From Nocardioides_B sp963713035 (GTDB taxonomy: Bacteria > Actinomycetota > Actinomycetes > Propionibacteriales > Nocardioidaceae), in contig CAVQKB010000006.1 in NCBI GenBank assembly GCA_963713035.1, forward strand, positions 222,602-286,601: a stretch of DNA of 64,000 nt, read 5' to 3'. The position numbers and the translations under genes were made by a program. Position 1 is the stretch's first letter. Each line of letters starts with the position of its first letter. Positions 33,580 through 41,842 of this stretch are shown here, in pieces. The notes beneath the pieces are model-generated. The model was not told the origin of the DNA and made no database searches. It saw only the letters and a program-made list of their open reading frames with translations.

Positions 33580-33749
33580 TCACGACGGCAGGCCGCCTCG
33601 AAGTCGAGCTTGTCGCGCACGCCGCAGTCGGGGCAGGGCCAGTCCTCCGGTACGTCGGCCCAGCCGTGCCGGGCGCGAAGCCCTCGCGTGCGTCGCCGGC
33701 CTGCTCGTCGTACACGTAGCCGCAGCCGGGGCAGACGTAACTGGCTCAT
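33580..33749 (-). pseudogene. rubA: Rubredoxin, frameshifted
   Basis: Intended length about 55 residues. ATG at 33749 gives MSQ, then one base on YVCPGCGYVYDEQAGDAREGFAPGT, then after another shift WADVPEDWPCPDCGVRDKLDF. The two CxxCG knuckles bind one iron. Rubredoxin passes electrons from a rubredoxin reductase to the AlkB di-iron hydroxylase. A stop in the expected place (TGA 33582-33580) is reached only in a third frame; in the present frame it reads straight into the TetR gene. At least three single-base changes are needed. Confidence 0.75.
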
Positions 33750-33811
33750 CGGACTCCTCTCAGGGGCTGCGCCGAATCTACCGGGCGGGTCCTCGAGGGC
33801 CGGTGCAGGTG

Positions 33812-35003
33812 CTAGGGCGCGGGGTAGCGCGCCAGGATCCGCGTCGCGCTTGGAGGGCTGCAGGTTGGCACGCGACAGGTCGCCGCCGAAGTGCGCGTGC
33901 ACCCGCGGGTCCATCACCCGCCGCCACAGCGGCGGCACCATCGCCAGCAGGATCATCCCGGCATAGCCGGTCGGGCAGCGCCGGTGACTCCTCGAAGTCG
34001 CGCAGCGTCTGGTAGCGCCGGGTCGGGTTCGCGTGGTGGTCGCTGTGCCGCTGCAGGTGGTAGAGCAGCACGTTGGTCGCGATGTTGTTGCTGTTCCAGG
34101 AGTGCGAGGGAAGCACCCGCTCGTAGCGGCCGGTGCCGTCGGCGCCGGTGCGGTGCCGCCGCATGCCGTAGTGCTCGAGGTAGTTGACCACCTCCAGCAG
34201 GCTGATGCCGACGACCGCCTGGATCACCAGGAAGGGCAGCACCCCCCAGCCGAAGACCGCGACCAGCGCGCCCCAGAGCATCAGCGACATCAGCCAGGAG
34301 TTGAGCACGTCGTTGCGGATCGACCAGTGCGTCTGGTTGCGGCGCCGGAAGCGCGGCTTCTCCAGCTTCCAGGCGCTGCGCAGCGAACCGAGGACGGTGC
34401 GCGGCAGGAACGCGTAGAGCGACTCGCCGACCCGGGAGCTGGCCGGGTCCTCGGGGGTCGCGACGCGGACGTGGTGGCCGCGGTTGTGCTCGATGTAGAA
34501 GTGCCCGTAGAAGCTCTGCGCCAGCGCGATCTTGGCCAGCCAGCGCTCGTGCTGCTCCTTCTTGTGGCCGAGCTCGTGGGCGGTGTTGATGCCGATGCCG
34601 GCGATCATCCCGATGCTCAGCGCGAGGCCGACCTTGTCGACGAGCGGGCAGGTCGCCGTAGGTGAACATCGCGCAGGCCCAGACCAGCGCGGCGTACTGG
34701 ATCGGCAGGTAGAGGTAGGTGATCCAGCGGTAGTAGCGGTCGTTCTCCAGCGCCTCGATGAGGTCGTCCGGCGGGTTGCTGCGGTCCAGCCCCGCGACCA
34801 GGTCGATGGCCGGGACCACGCCGAAGACCACGATCGGCCCGATCCACCACCACACGCCCCAGCCGGTCAGCGCGTGCATGCCCCAGGCGATGAACGCCAG
34901 GGACGGCACCACGAGGCCGAGCAGCCACAGGTAGCGCTTGGAGTCGGTCCACTCCTCGGTGCTCCCCTGCGGGACCGTCGAGCCGGCTGTCGAGCGTCGT
35001 CAT
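33812..35003 (-). pseudogene. alkB: Alkane 1-monooxygenase, frameshifted
   Basis: Intended length about 397 residues, normal for AlkB, an integral membrane non-haem di-iron enzyme that hydroxylates the terminal carbon of n-alkanes. Six hydrophobic segments and all histidine boxes are present: HELGHKKEQHERWL, EHNRGHHVRVATPEDPASSR, NYLEHYG and LQRHSDHHANPTRRYQ. The frame must be shifted near 34975, 34650 (apparent extra C), 33967 (apparent extra G) and 33848. After correction it ends ILARYPAP with TAG at 33812-33814, and no other stop interrupts it. The ATG at 35003 has GGAGG upstream. It heads the alkB-rubredoxin-TetR run. Confidence 0.85.
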
Positions 35004-35018
35004 GCTGACCTCCAGAAT

Positions 35019-35033
35019 TGGTTTACAAAACCA
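35019..35033. promoter_or_regulatory. Palindromic operator upstream of alkB
   Basis: TGGTTT-ACA-AAACCA is a perfect 15-bp dyad between the alkB promoter -10 and the ribosome site. It overlaps the -10 element and likely transcription start, the position of a classic repressor site. The TetR protein encoded at 32970-33572 is the natural candidate. Confidence 0.6.
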
Positions 35034-35058
35034 TAGGGAATGTAAAGTGATCTGGCAA
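35030..35058 (-). promoter_or_regulatory. Probable sigma-70-type promoter of alkB
   Basis: On the minus strand TTGCCA (35058-35053) and TATGGT (35035-35030) are separated by exactly 17 bases, close to the housekeeping consensus. The -10 is 27 bases from the alkB ATG. The stretch is much richer in A+T than the surrounding sequence. Confidence 0.6.
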
Positions 35059-35115
35059 GGGTCTGCACACACGGTTGCCGACGGGCGTTGGGAGTGGTCG
35101 CCTAGAGTCAGCACC

Positions 35116-35817
35116 ATGACGACGGACGCGGGGGGCCGCCGTGCGCGCACGGGCCGGTCGTTCCCCGTCTGGGCCGAGACCGTCGTGCTGCTGGTGCTGG
35201 CGCTGGTCGTCTCGGCGGTCGTGAAGACGTTCTTCGTGCAGATGTTCTTCGTGCCCTCGGGCTCGATGCGGCCGCTGTTCGTCAAGGACGACCGGATCCT
35301 GGTGCAGAAGATCTCCTACTGGAGCGGCGACGTGCAGCGCGGTGACGTGGTGGTCTTCGACGACCCGGGCGGCCAGTGGCTGGGCACGGCCGGCCAGCCG
35401 CAGCTCTCGCCGATCCAGCAGGGCCTCTCGCAGGTCGGCCTCTACCCGACCGGCGGTCACCTGGTGAAGCGCGTGGTCGGCGTCGGCGGCGACCGGGTCA
35501 AGTGCTGCGACGCCACCGGCCGGGTCACCGTCAACGGCGTGCCCCTGGCGGAGAAGGCCTTCATCGCGCCGGGCGCGCGGCCCTCGGACGGACAGTTCGA
35601 CGTCACCGTGCCGAAGGACCGGCTGTGGGTGATGGGCGACAACCGCCCGAACAGCGAGGACTCCCGCTTCCACCAGGACCTCGCCGGGGGTGGCGCCGTG
35701 CCGAGGGACGACGTGGTCGGCAAGGTCTGGGCGATCGTCTGGCCGTTCGACCGGGCCAGCCGGGTGCGCACCCCCGAGACGTTCGAGAACCCGGAGCTCG
35801 CGACGTCAGGGAAGTGA
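35116..35817 (+). CDS. lepB: Signal peptidase I
   Basis: 233 residues. One N-terminal membrane anchor (VWAETVVLLVLALVVSAVVKTFFVQMFFV) leads into the catalytic serine motif PSGSMRPLF, the general-base lysine in GHLVKRVVGVGGDRV, and the C-terminal box VMGDNRPNSEDSR. It cleaves signal peptides of exported preproteins at the outer face of the membrane. The ATG at 35116 is preferred over an upstream start in the same frame because the conserved region starts just after it. It is divergent from alkB and converges on the next gene with a 12-base overlap. Confidence 0.94.
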   Translation: MTTDAGGRRARTGRSFPVWAETVVLLVLALVVSAVVKTFFVQMFFVPSGSMRPLFVKDDRILVQKISYWSGDVQRGDVVVFDDPGGQWLGTAGQPQLSPIQQGLSQVGLYPTGGHLVKRVVGVGGDRVKCCDATGRVTVNGVPLAEKAFIAPGARPSDGQFDVTVPKDRLWVMGDNRPNSEDSRFHQDLAGGGAVPRDDVVGKVWAIVWPFDRASRVRTPETFENPELATSGK

Positions 35818-36447
35818 CGTCCGCCCGTCCTGCCCGCCGACCAGGACGCGGACCTCGTCGCCGAGCCGCGCACCGCCGAGCAGCTCGAGCGCGTCGCCGG
35901 ACCAGAAGCTCCCCGGGTCGTAGTAGTTCGTCGGTCGCTCGCCGGCGAGCAGCCCCATCGCCTGGTACGTCGCGGCGACCACCTCCGCGCAGTAGGTCGT
36001 CTCGACGTTCGCCGCCCGCCGCAGCCGTCCGCGCGCCCAGCGGCCGGCGAGGGCGGCGGTCGCGGGGAAGGGGGTGCCGTCGAGCCGAGCGATCGTGCTG
36101 AGCACCGCCTGCTCCATCTGCGGGGTCACTTCCGGGTCGAGCTGCCGCAGCCAGGCACGCTGCTCGTAGCGACCGCACCACTGCTCGACGGCCTCGCGGA
36201 GGTCGTGCAGCTGCACGCCGCGGTGGCGGGTGCCGGTCCACACGTCGAGCAGGCCGCGGCCGAGCTCGGCATGCCACATCAGCGGCGGCAGGTCGTCGAG
36301 CACGACCGCCATGCCGACGTGGTTGACCGGGCTGTTGGTCAGGGTGCGGATAGCCTGGTCGGCGGGCGAGCGGCCACGGAACAGCCACAGGTCGCCGGTG
36401 CGGGTCACCTCGACGGCGTCGTCGAGGGCCAGCGAGCTGGTCGCCAT
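35806..36447 (-). CDS. Hypothetical protein, possible permuted NlpC/P60-type hydrolase
   Basis: 213 residues. An N-terminal WLFRGRSPADQAIRTLTNSPVNHVGMAVVLDD and a C-terminal TTYCAEVVAATYQAMGLL resemble the His-first, Cys-last order of circularly permuted papain-like (YiiX/NlpC-P60) proteins, in which the histidine precedes the cysteine. No signal peptide, so a cytosolic or lipid-associated role is more likely than cell-wall cleavage. ATG at 36447; GTG one codon earlier is possible. The 3' end overlaps lepB on the opposite strand. I hold the family call as tentative. Confidence 0.6.
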   Translation of the reverse strand: MATSSLALDDAVEVTRTGDLWLFRGRSPADQAIRTLTNSPVNHVGMAVVLDDLPPLMWHAELGRGLLDVWTGTRHRGVQLHDLREAVEQWCGRYEQRAWLRQLDPEVTPQMEQAVLSTIARLDGTPFPATAALAGRWARGRLRRAANVETTYCAEVVAATYQAMGLLAGERPTNYYDPGSFWSGDALELLGGARLGDEVRVLVGGQDGRTSLP

Positions 36448-36499
36448 CACGAGACCGTCACGCGGGGACTCCAGACAGGTGGACAGACAGGGTGGACGG

Positions 36500-36676
36500 A
36501 TGAGGATCTGGAAGGTGCTGGGCGTCGCAGGAGTCGCAGGGGTGGCCGCGACCGGGGCCATCATCGCGCGCGACCAGCGCAAACGCTCGCAGCTGACGCC
36601 GGAGGAGATCCGGGCGCGTCTGCACGCCCGAGTCGATCAGGCCGCCGACAGCACCGACAGCAGCGCCCGCGCGTAG
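36500..36676 (+). CDS. Small membrane-anchored protein, 58 aa
   Basis: MRIWKVLGVAGVAGVAATGAI gives a hydrophobic anchor over residues 5-22, followed by a basic stretch (ARDQRKRSQ) and a helix LTPEEIRARLHARVDQA. A GGTGGA ribosome site precedes the ATG. Short proteins with this TPEEIRARLHARL-type tail are common in Nocardioides-like genomes, with unknown function. The end overlaps the convergent gene at 36637 by 40 bases. Confidence 0.6.
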   Translation: MRIWKVLGVAGVAGVAATGAIIARDQRKRSQLTPEEIRARLHARVDQAADSTDSSARA

Positions 36677-37041
36677 GCCCGCTCCACGTCGAAGTCGACG
36701 TGCCGCTGCTCGCCCGCCCCACCCGGGCGTACGACGACCGCGAACCCGCCCGTCACCGACTCCAGCCGCTGGAAGGCCGCACCGAGGGCGGAGCGCAGCT
36801 GGTCCTCGCGCGGCAGCCAGAGGACCTCGCTCTGCTCGATGCTGTCCAGCGCCCACTCGACCGTGCCGTTGAACTTCATCTCGGTGCCGTGCGGGTGCTC
36901 CTGCACCTCGATCGCCATCCCGCTGACCACGAAGACCTCGTCGTCCAGGTCCCGGTCGGGCACCACGAACCGGTCGCCGGCGGCCGGCACCCAGTGCAGA
37001 CCGGCTGCGGCCAGGGCCTGCGAGAGCTCACGGGTGATCAC
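36637..37041 (-). CDS. YbjN-like conserved protein
   Basis: 134 residues, GTG start. The protein has an alternating strand/helix layout (HWVPAAGDRFVVPDRDLDDEVFVVSGMAIEV, LWLPREDQLRSALGAAF, GFAVVV) resembling actinobacterial relatives of the YbjN/type III chaperone-like fold, often mislabelled pilus assembly protein. No catalytic residues are evident. It lies 5 bases downstream of the MerR-like gene on the same strand, so they are probably cotranscribed. Confidence 0.6.
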   Translation of the reverse strand: MITRELSQALAAAGLHWVPAAGDRFVVPDRDLDDEVFVVSGMAIEVQEHPHGTEMKFNGTVEWALDSIEQSEVLWLPREDQLRSALGAAFQRLESVTGGFAVVVRPGGAGEQRHVDFDVERAYARALLSVLSAA

Positions 37042-37046
37042 GCCGT

Positions 37047-37328
37047 TCAGTCTGACCCACGCGCGGTCAACCGGTCCCGCAGTCGGGCGTTGTCGTCCTC
37101 GAGGTCGAGGACCAGCGCGATGCCCGCGAGGTTCAGGCCCGCGTCGAGCAGCACCATCACGCGAGCGATCCGGGTCAGGTCCGCCTCGCTGTAGCGCCGG
37201 GTCCCGCCCTCCGTGCGCTGCGGCTCGACCAGCCCGCGACGCTCGTAGGCCCGGAGGTTCTGCACTCCCGCACCGGTCAGCTCGGCCGCGACCGAGATCG
37301 CGTAGACCGGTCGATCCGCGTCGGGCAC
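37047..37328 (-). CDS. MerR family regulator, HspR-like
   Basis: 93 residues: an N-terminal winged-helix MerR domain (YAISVAAELTGAGVQNLRAYERRGLVEPQRTEGGTRRYSEADLTRIARVMVLLDAGLNLAGIALVLDLE) and a short tail. The resemblance is to HspR, the actinobacterial heat-shock repressor of dnaK/clpB/hsp20 genes. A strong AAAGGAG lies seven bases before the GTG. It is divergent from the Hsp20 gene at 37437, which supports the HspR-type role. Confidence 0.82.
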   Translation of the reverse strand: MPDADRPVYAISVAAELTGAGVQNLRAYERRGLVEPQRTEGGTRRYSEADLTRIARVMVLLDAGLNLAGIALVLDLEDDNARLRDRLTARGSD

Positions 37329-37436
37329 CGGCGCTCCTTTTTTTCTGCGCGTGGGGGTTGCGTGGACAGGCTACCTGAGATATATAAAACCTATAGCGGC
37401 TGATACAGATCAGTCCTCCACCGAAGGGAGTTCACC
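37329..37436. promoter_or_regulatory. Divergent promoter region of HspR-like and Hsp20 genes
   Basis: This 108-base gap has an AT-rich island (GATATATAAAACCTATAG, about 37379-37396), exceptional in this genome, and directly after it a small dyad CTGAT-ACAG-ATCAG. The canonical HAIR operator (CTTGAGT with its inverted copy) is not seen. Promoters for both genes probably overlap here. Confidence 0.5.
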
Positions 37437-37868
37437 ATGTTGATGCGCACCGACCCGTTTCGCGATCTCGACCGTCTGGCCCAGCAGCTGATGGGCTCCG
37501 GCACGACGTCGCGGCCCGCCGTGATGCCGATGGACGCCTGGCGTGAGGGCGACACCTTCATCATCGAGTTCGACCTGCCGGGCGTGCGCCCGGAGTCGCT
37601 GGACATCGACGTCGAGCGCAACGTGCTCACCGTCCGCGCCGAGCGCACGCGGGGCAACGGCGACTGGGAGCCGCTCGCGGCGGAGCGACCCACCGGACAC
37701 TTCAGCCGGCAGCTCGTCCTCGGCGACAACCTCGACCTTGACCGCCTCGAGGCCGGCTACGACGCCGGCGTCCTCCGGCTGCGGGTCCCGGTGGCCGAGC
37801 GCGCCAAGCCCCGCAAGATCGAGGTCGCCACGAAGCGCGCTGACGACCAGGGGGCGCTGACGGCCTGA
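37437..37868 (+). CDS. Hsp20/alpha-crystallin family small heat shock protein
   Basis: 143 residues. The N-terminal region (RTDPFRDLDRLAQQLMG) is followed by the alpha-crystallin domain: MPMDAWREGDTFIIEFDLPGVRPESLDIDVERNVLTVRAER, then HFSRQLVLGDNLDLDRLEAGYDAGVLRLRVPVAERAKPRKI with the conserved GVLxLxxP signature. It acts as an ATP-independent holdase in the cytoplasm. Start ATG at 37437 (alternatively the ATG two codons in). Expression is probably controlled by the divergent HspR-like protein. Confidence 0.93.
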   Translation: MLMRTDPFRDLDRLAQQLMGSGTTSRPAVMPMDAWREGDTFIIEFDLPGVRPESLDIDVERNVLTVRAERTRGNGDWEPLAAERPTGHFSRQLVLGDNLDLDRLEAGYDAGVLRLRVPVAERAKPRKIEVATKRADDQGALTA

Positions 37869-38036
37869 CCGACCGCCGCCGGGCAACCCTCCGCGTCGTC
37901 TCGCTCACCGACAGCCGGTCCCGTCTCCTTGCGCAGGAACGGGGCCGGCTGCTGCGCTGCCGAAGTATTCTCAGGCACCAACCACGTTCGCCGCTCGTCG
38001 TACGGGGTAACCCGTGGAACCGAGCCTGGGAGACCC

Positions 38037-38468
38037 ATGAGCAGCCAGCACCGCACCGAGCCTGACGAGCGCGCCGACGCGCTCGGGGGCGAGCGGCCCG
38101 TCGAACGTGGCTCGTTCCGCGACCGGATCCGCCGCAAGCCCGGGATCGGCCACCTGTGGCGGGTCGCCGTCTTCGTCCTCGGCCTCGCGTGCATCATCGC
38201 GGGCCTGGCCCTCTCGGTGCTGCCGGGTCCGCTGACCATTCCGCCGGTGCTGCTCGGCCTGTGGATCTGGTCGACCGAGTTCGAGTGGGCGCACCGGTTC
38301 TTCAGCTCCTTCAAGGACAAGGGCAAGGAGGCCTGGGAGCACGCCCAGCGGCACCCGGTCAGCTCCACCGTCCTCACCGTGCTCGGCCTGGTCGGTGCCG
38401 GCGTCGCGATCTGGGCCTCCGTGCACTACGACCTGGTGGCCCGCGCCAAGGAACTCGTCGGCCTCTGA
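38037..38468 (+). CDS. PGPGW/TIGR02611 family membrane protein
   Basis: 143 residues. A charged N-terminal region (about 40 residues) precedes a hydrophobic pair (WRVAVFVLGLACIIAGLALSVLPGPLTIPPVLLGLWIWSTEFEWA) with the VLPGPL signature of the family, and a final segment at about 115-130. The function is unknown. Spacing to the next gene is 19 bases on the same strand. Confidence 0.82.
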   Translation: MSSQHRTEPDERADALGGERPVERGSFRDRIRRKPGIGHLWRVAVFVLGLACIIAGLALSVLPGPLTIPPVLLGLWIWSTEFEWAHRFFSSFKDKGKEAWEHAQRHPVSSTVLTVLGLVGAGVAIWASVHYDLVARAKELVGL

Positions 38469-38487
38469 GCCGGCCAGCCGATCACGC

Positions 38488-38940
38488 GTGTACGCCGACG
38501 AGTACTCCCGCACGCTGGGCGACGTCACGCCCGAGCAGGCCTGGGCCGTGGTCGAACGGCTCGGCGGCGACGACCGGTTCTACGCGCCCCCGGGACTGTG
38601 GCGGTTGCGCGGCGCCCTCGACGCGGCCGTGGGCGGCCCCGGCTACCGGATCACCGGACCCGGCCGCGCCCTGGAGCGCGGCGACGAGATGGACTTCTGG
38701 CGGGTGGTGGCGGTCCGGCCGCCGAGCCTGCTGCGCGTCAAGGCGCAGACCCGGTTGCCGGGCACGGCCTACCTCGTGATCCGCGTGCAGGCCGCCGGCG
38801 CGGGCACCCGGCTGACGCTGCGCAGCGAGTTCGAGCCCGCGGGACTCGCCGGCCATGCCTACTGGTGGTCGCAGCTCGGCGCCCACAAGGCCGTCTTCGC
38901 GCTGATGGCGCGGCGCCTCGAGGCCCTCGTCCGCGGCTGA
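38488..38940 (+). CDS. DUF2867-like protein
   Basis: 150 residues, GTG start after the PGPGW gene. The sequence reads VTPEQAWAVVERLGGDDRFYAPPGLWRLRGALDAAVGGPGY and DEMDFWRVVAVRPPSLLRVKAQTRLPGTAYLVIRVQ, ending YWWSQLGAHKAVFALMARRL, the pattern of the DUF2867 domain often fused to an NAD(P)-binding domain; here it stands alone. It may have a lipid- or ligand-binding START-like fold; no function is known. Confidence 0.75.
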   Translation: MYADEYSRTLGDVTPEQAWAVVERLGGDDRFYAPPGLWRLRGALDAAVGGPGYRITGPGRALERGDEMDFWRVVAVRPPSLLRVKAQTRLPGTAYLVIRVQAAGAGTRLTLRSEFEPAGLAGHAYWWSQLGAHKAVFALMARRLEALVRG

Positions 38941-38951
38941 CCCGCCGCCGC

Positions 38952-40142
38952 TCAGCCGGGGAACCGGAGCTCGACGGCCTCCCCGCGAGGCACGTCGCGG
39001 GTGTCGTGCAGCGTGCAGCGCCCGCGGTACGTCGCGAGCGTCGGCGGGTCCGGGACGCTGTCCCAGTCGCCGTCGTGCGTCGAGACCACCGCGTGCCGCT
39101 CGCGACCGTCCGGCGACTCCGGCGGCATCAGCGCGTCGAACCGGTCGTCGTCGGTGCCGTTGTGGCTGCCGTGGTGCGAGACCTTCACGAAGTGCACCGG
39201 TCGCAGCACACCCTGCTGGTGCATCCGCTCCCAGGAGCGGAGCTCGGCGTCCCCCGGGAACAGCAGCCGCCAGCCACGCCACTCGATCTCCAGCACGACG
39301 CTGGTGTTGTTGTTGGCGGCGTCGATCTCCAGGATGCGGGTGCGTGAGCTGCGCCGCCGGGAGGTGAGCAGGTCGAAGAACGCACCGGGGTCCACCCCCG
39401 GCGGCGGGGCCGCAAGACCGGGGTCGGGCCGCACCCGGTCGGGGACCCCGGCCAGCTCGACCGCCGCCGCCGAGGTCGCGGTCAGCGAGCCGCCGCCCGA
39501 GGACCGGCCGTAGTAGGTGGAGGTGTCCGCCTCCGGAGCCAGGATCGTGACCTTCGCCTCGGTGAACGGGTGCTTGCCGCGCGTCTTCGTGGTCGAGTCG
39601 ACGTAGTGCGTGCGGCCCTCCGCCGTGAGCCGGCGCAGGTGGTCGACGTACTCACTGGTGGAGAGCGCATGCGCACCGGGCAGCAGGGCGGCGTTGTTGG
39701 CGACCATCATCTCCAGCCACGGGTCGGGAGCGGCCTCGAGCTGGCGCGCGGCGTCCTCGAGGGCGAGCTGCAGGTCCAGCCGGCGCTTCTTCGCAGCCGG
39801 GTTGCGCTCGTAGTAGTCGGGGGCGGCGGAGCCGGTGAGCCAGGCGTACGACGCGCGCAGGTCCACCCCCGCCCGCGACGCGGCGAGCAGGCCCTGGGTG
39901 TGGTCGAGGTGCTCGTGGGTCATGACGTAGAGGTCGACCTCGCCGCCGGTGCGGGACACGACGTCGGACACCACCGTCGAGAACACCTCGTCCTGGTTGC
40001 CGTCGCCGGCCAGCAGGTTGCCGACGTCGATGAGCAGGTGCCGGACCGTCTCCCGCCCGCGCCCGCGGCGCTTCTCCGGGATGGAGACCAGCACCGCGTC
40101 CCCGAAGCCGACGTTGTAGCAGCGCACCACCAGGTCACTCAT
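38952..40142 (-). CDS. Metallo-beta-lactamase-fold hydrolase, ComEC-like catalytic domain
   Basis: 396 residues without membrane segments. The metal site is THEHLDHTQG near residues 75-84, and later ligands are in LLFPGDAELRSW and VKVSHHGSHNG, the set typical of the ComEC/Rec2-related soluble hydrolases. An N-terminal strand region (LVVRCYNVGFGDAVLVSIP) fits that fold. The ATG overlaps the protease stop (ATGA). It is the last gene of a four-gene overlapping run with a tyrosinase, a DUF2182 protein and a gluzincin-like protease. The substrate is unknown. Confidence 0.8.
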   Translation of the reverse strand: MSDLVVRCYNVGFGDAVLVSIPEKRRGRGRETVRHLLIDVGNLLAGDGNQDEVFSTVVSDVVSRTGGEVDLYVMTHEHLDHTQGLLAASRAGVDLRASYAWLTGSAAPDYYERNPAAKKRRLDLQLALEDAARQLEAAPDPWLEMMVANNAALLPGAHALSTSEYVDHLRRLTAEGRTHYVDSTTKTRGKHPFTEAKVTILAPEADTSTYYGRSSGGGSLTATSAAAVELAGVPDRVRPDPGLAAPPPGVDPGAFFDLLTSRRRSSRTRILEIDAANNNTSVVLEIEWRGWRLLFPGDAELRSWERMHQQGVLRPVHFVKVSHHGSHNGTDDDRFDALMPPESPDGRERHAVVSTHDGDWDSVPDPPTLATYRGRCTLHDTRDVPRGEAVELRFPG

Positions 40143-41842
40143 GCCTCCCACCCCGCCAGGTGCAGCAGCCGGTGGGTCTCCCGCAGCGTCGCGACCCCGC
40201 CGTCGAGGTGCAGCGCGACGTCCCCGTCCAGCAGGCCCTCCTCGTCGAGCCGCGCCGTCAGCCGGTCCCGCTCCCGGCGCTGGGAGCGTCCGGTCACGTC
40301 GCTGGTCACCAGGGCCAGGCAGCTGCCGTCCGCCCACCTCAGCGCGACCGTCGCCCCGGTGCGGACCAGCCGCCGGGTCGCCCCCCGGACGCTGGCCTTC
40401 TCCACGTGGTCCCAGGCCACCTTGAGGATCAGCTCGCGCTGCACGGGCTTGTCCCCGGAGGCGTCCCGCCCGCCGATGACCTTGGTGGCGTCGATGCGGG
40501 GCAGCACCGTGAACGGGGTCCCGCTCGGGATACCGATCACGGCGCGGTTCCGCTCGACGTAGGCGTAGGCCCACCAGTCGCTCTCGAGCAGCTGCGGTAC
40601 CTGCTCGGGGGGTACGGCGAGCGCGGCGGGGCGCGGGCTGTCGAGCTGCTTGGCCGCGCCGACGACACCACGCTGCCGGAAGCGGCGGGCGAACTCGCGC
40701 TGCTGCTTCCTGCGCTCCGGGCTGTCCGCCGGAGGTCGGGCTGCTCGCTCGGCGGCCAACGAGGCACGCCCCACGTCGGCGAAGCTCAGCTCCCCCGGCG
40801 GCAGGTAGTCGATGCCGCGCAGCAGCAGCCGGCGGCCGACGATGTGGGCGACGGCCAGCGCCTTGTTGGCCGCGGCGTCCCGGTCCTCGGGTTCGCCGGC
40901 CTGGGCCTGGAGAGCCAGCTCGACGTCGAGCCGGGTGGCGTAGATCGCGGCCAGCGAGTCGTAGAAGATCCCGGACAGCACGACGCTGAGCTCGTGCGGG
41001 CGGGCGGCCGCGAGGGTCGTGACGGTCGCGGTGTTGCGCAGGTCGCGCAGCGCCCGCCGGGTCGAGCCCGTCGGGCCGGGGCGGGCGCGGCCGAACTGCT
41101 CGGCGATCGCGTTGAAGGCGTTCTCCCCGTCGAGGCGGTTGTCGGCGCGCTTGAGCACCGCTGTGCGAAGCCGGTTGCTGTCCAGTGCCATCAGCACGGC
41201 GACCAGGTCCGCCACGGCCTCGTGGATCGCGATGGACTGTGGCGTCGAGCTGTCGAAGAGCGAGGGCACCACCGCGTCGAGCAGGGCGTGACCGCACTCG
41301 TGCGCGACGATGTCGCGGCTCAGGGCGGTGTGCACCGTCGAGCCGTCGGCAGCGACGAACCAGAAGAACTGCAGGCTGCGGGTCGGCCGGTCGTAGAACG
41401 CGTTGGCCCACTCTCCGGCGCGGGGCACGACCAGCAGCTGCTCACCCGGGAACGCCCACTCCACCTGACGCCCGAGGGCGTCGGGCCCCTCGAACATGGA
41501 CACCGTGCTGAACACCGTGCCGAAGGCGTTGACCGCGATCGTCGCGCGCGAAGCCGGCTTGCCGTCGTACACGTAGCGGCCGCGGGTGACCCGCCCACTC
41601 TTGTTGGGCACGAACCTGGCGGGCGGCGACAGCGGCGCACCGGTGCGCGGGTCGAAGTCGACGACCGCGATGCGGCGACAGGCCGGCCCGTCGAGGAAGC
41701 GGTCCTGCCGGTCCGCGGGGATCGTCAGGTGCTTGGTCTCGCGGCCCTCGGCGTCACCGACCGGGATGGCCTCGTCGGCGTCGAGGGTGCTGTCCTGGAT
41801 CAGCAGCTGGACCTCGGCCAGGGCGTCCGCTGTGTCACCCAC
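40139..41842 (-). CDS. Cytosolic gluzincin-like zinc metalloprotease
   Basis: 567 residues without a signal peptide. The zinc motif HECGHALLDAV (near residue 160) and, about 30 residues on, IHEAVADLVAVLMAL give the HExxH...E arrangement of thermolysin-like peptidases, where the second motif supplies the third ligand. The second half (from about residue 270) is an unrecognised mixed domain rich in Arg/Ala. Secreted M4 enzymes have a pre-pro region; this one has none. GTG start overlaps the DUF2182 stop by 8 bases, and its stop overlaps the MBL gene start. Role unknown. Confidence 0.7.
   Translation of the reverse strand: MGDTADALAEVQLLIQDSTLDADEAIPVGDAEGRETKHLTIPADRQDRFLDGPACRRIAVVDFDPRTGAPLSPPARFVPNKSGRVTRGRYVYDGKPASRATIAVNAFGTVFSTVSMFEGPDALGRQVEWAFPGEQLLVVPRAGEWANAFYDRPTRSLQFFWFVAADGSTVHTALSRDIVAHECGHALLDAVVPSLFDSSTPQSIAIHEAVADLVAVLMALDSNRLRTAVLKRADNRLDGENAFNAIAEQFGRARPGPTGSTRRALRDLRNTATVTTLAAARPHELSVVLSGIFYDSLAAIYATRLDVELALQAQAGEPEDRDAAANKALAVAHIVGRRLLLRGIDYLPPGELSFADVGRASLAAERAARPPADSPERRKQQREFARRFRQRGVVGAAKQLDSPRPAALAVPPEQVPQLLESDWWAYAYVERNRAVIGIPSGTPFTVLPRIDATKVIGGRDASGDKPVQRELILKVAWDHVEKASVRGATRRLVRTGATVALRWADGSCLALVTSDVTGRSQRRERDRLTARLDEEGLLDGDVALHLDGGVATLRETHRLLHLAGWEA

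Noticed and set aside
32970..33749. Genuine rubredoxin-TetR fusion protein
   Set aside because: At least three indels are needed in the rubredoxin part alone and a proper stop exists in the adjacent frame, so fusion is probably an artefact.
37329..37436. Riboswitch or thermosensor RNA upstream of Hsp20
   Set aside because: Only a short dyad and an AT-rich promoter-like stretch are seen; no ROSE-type or FourU stem with the ribosome site could be drawn convincingly.
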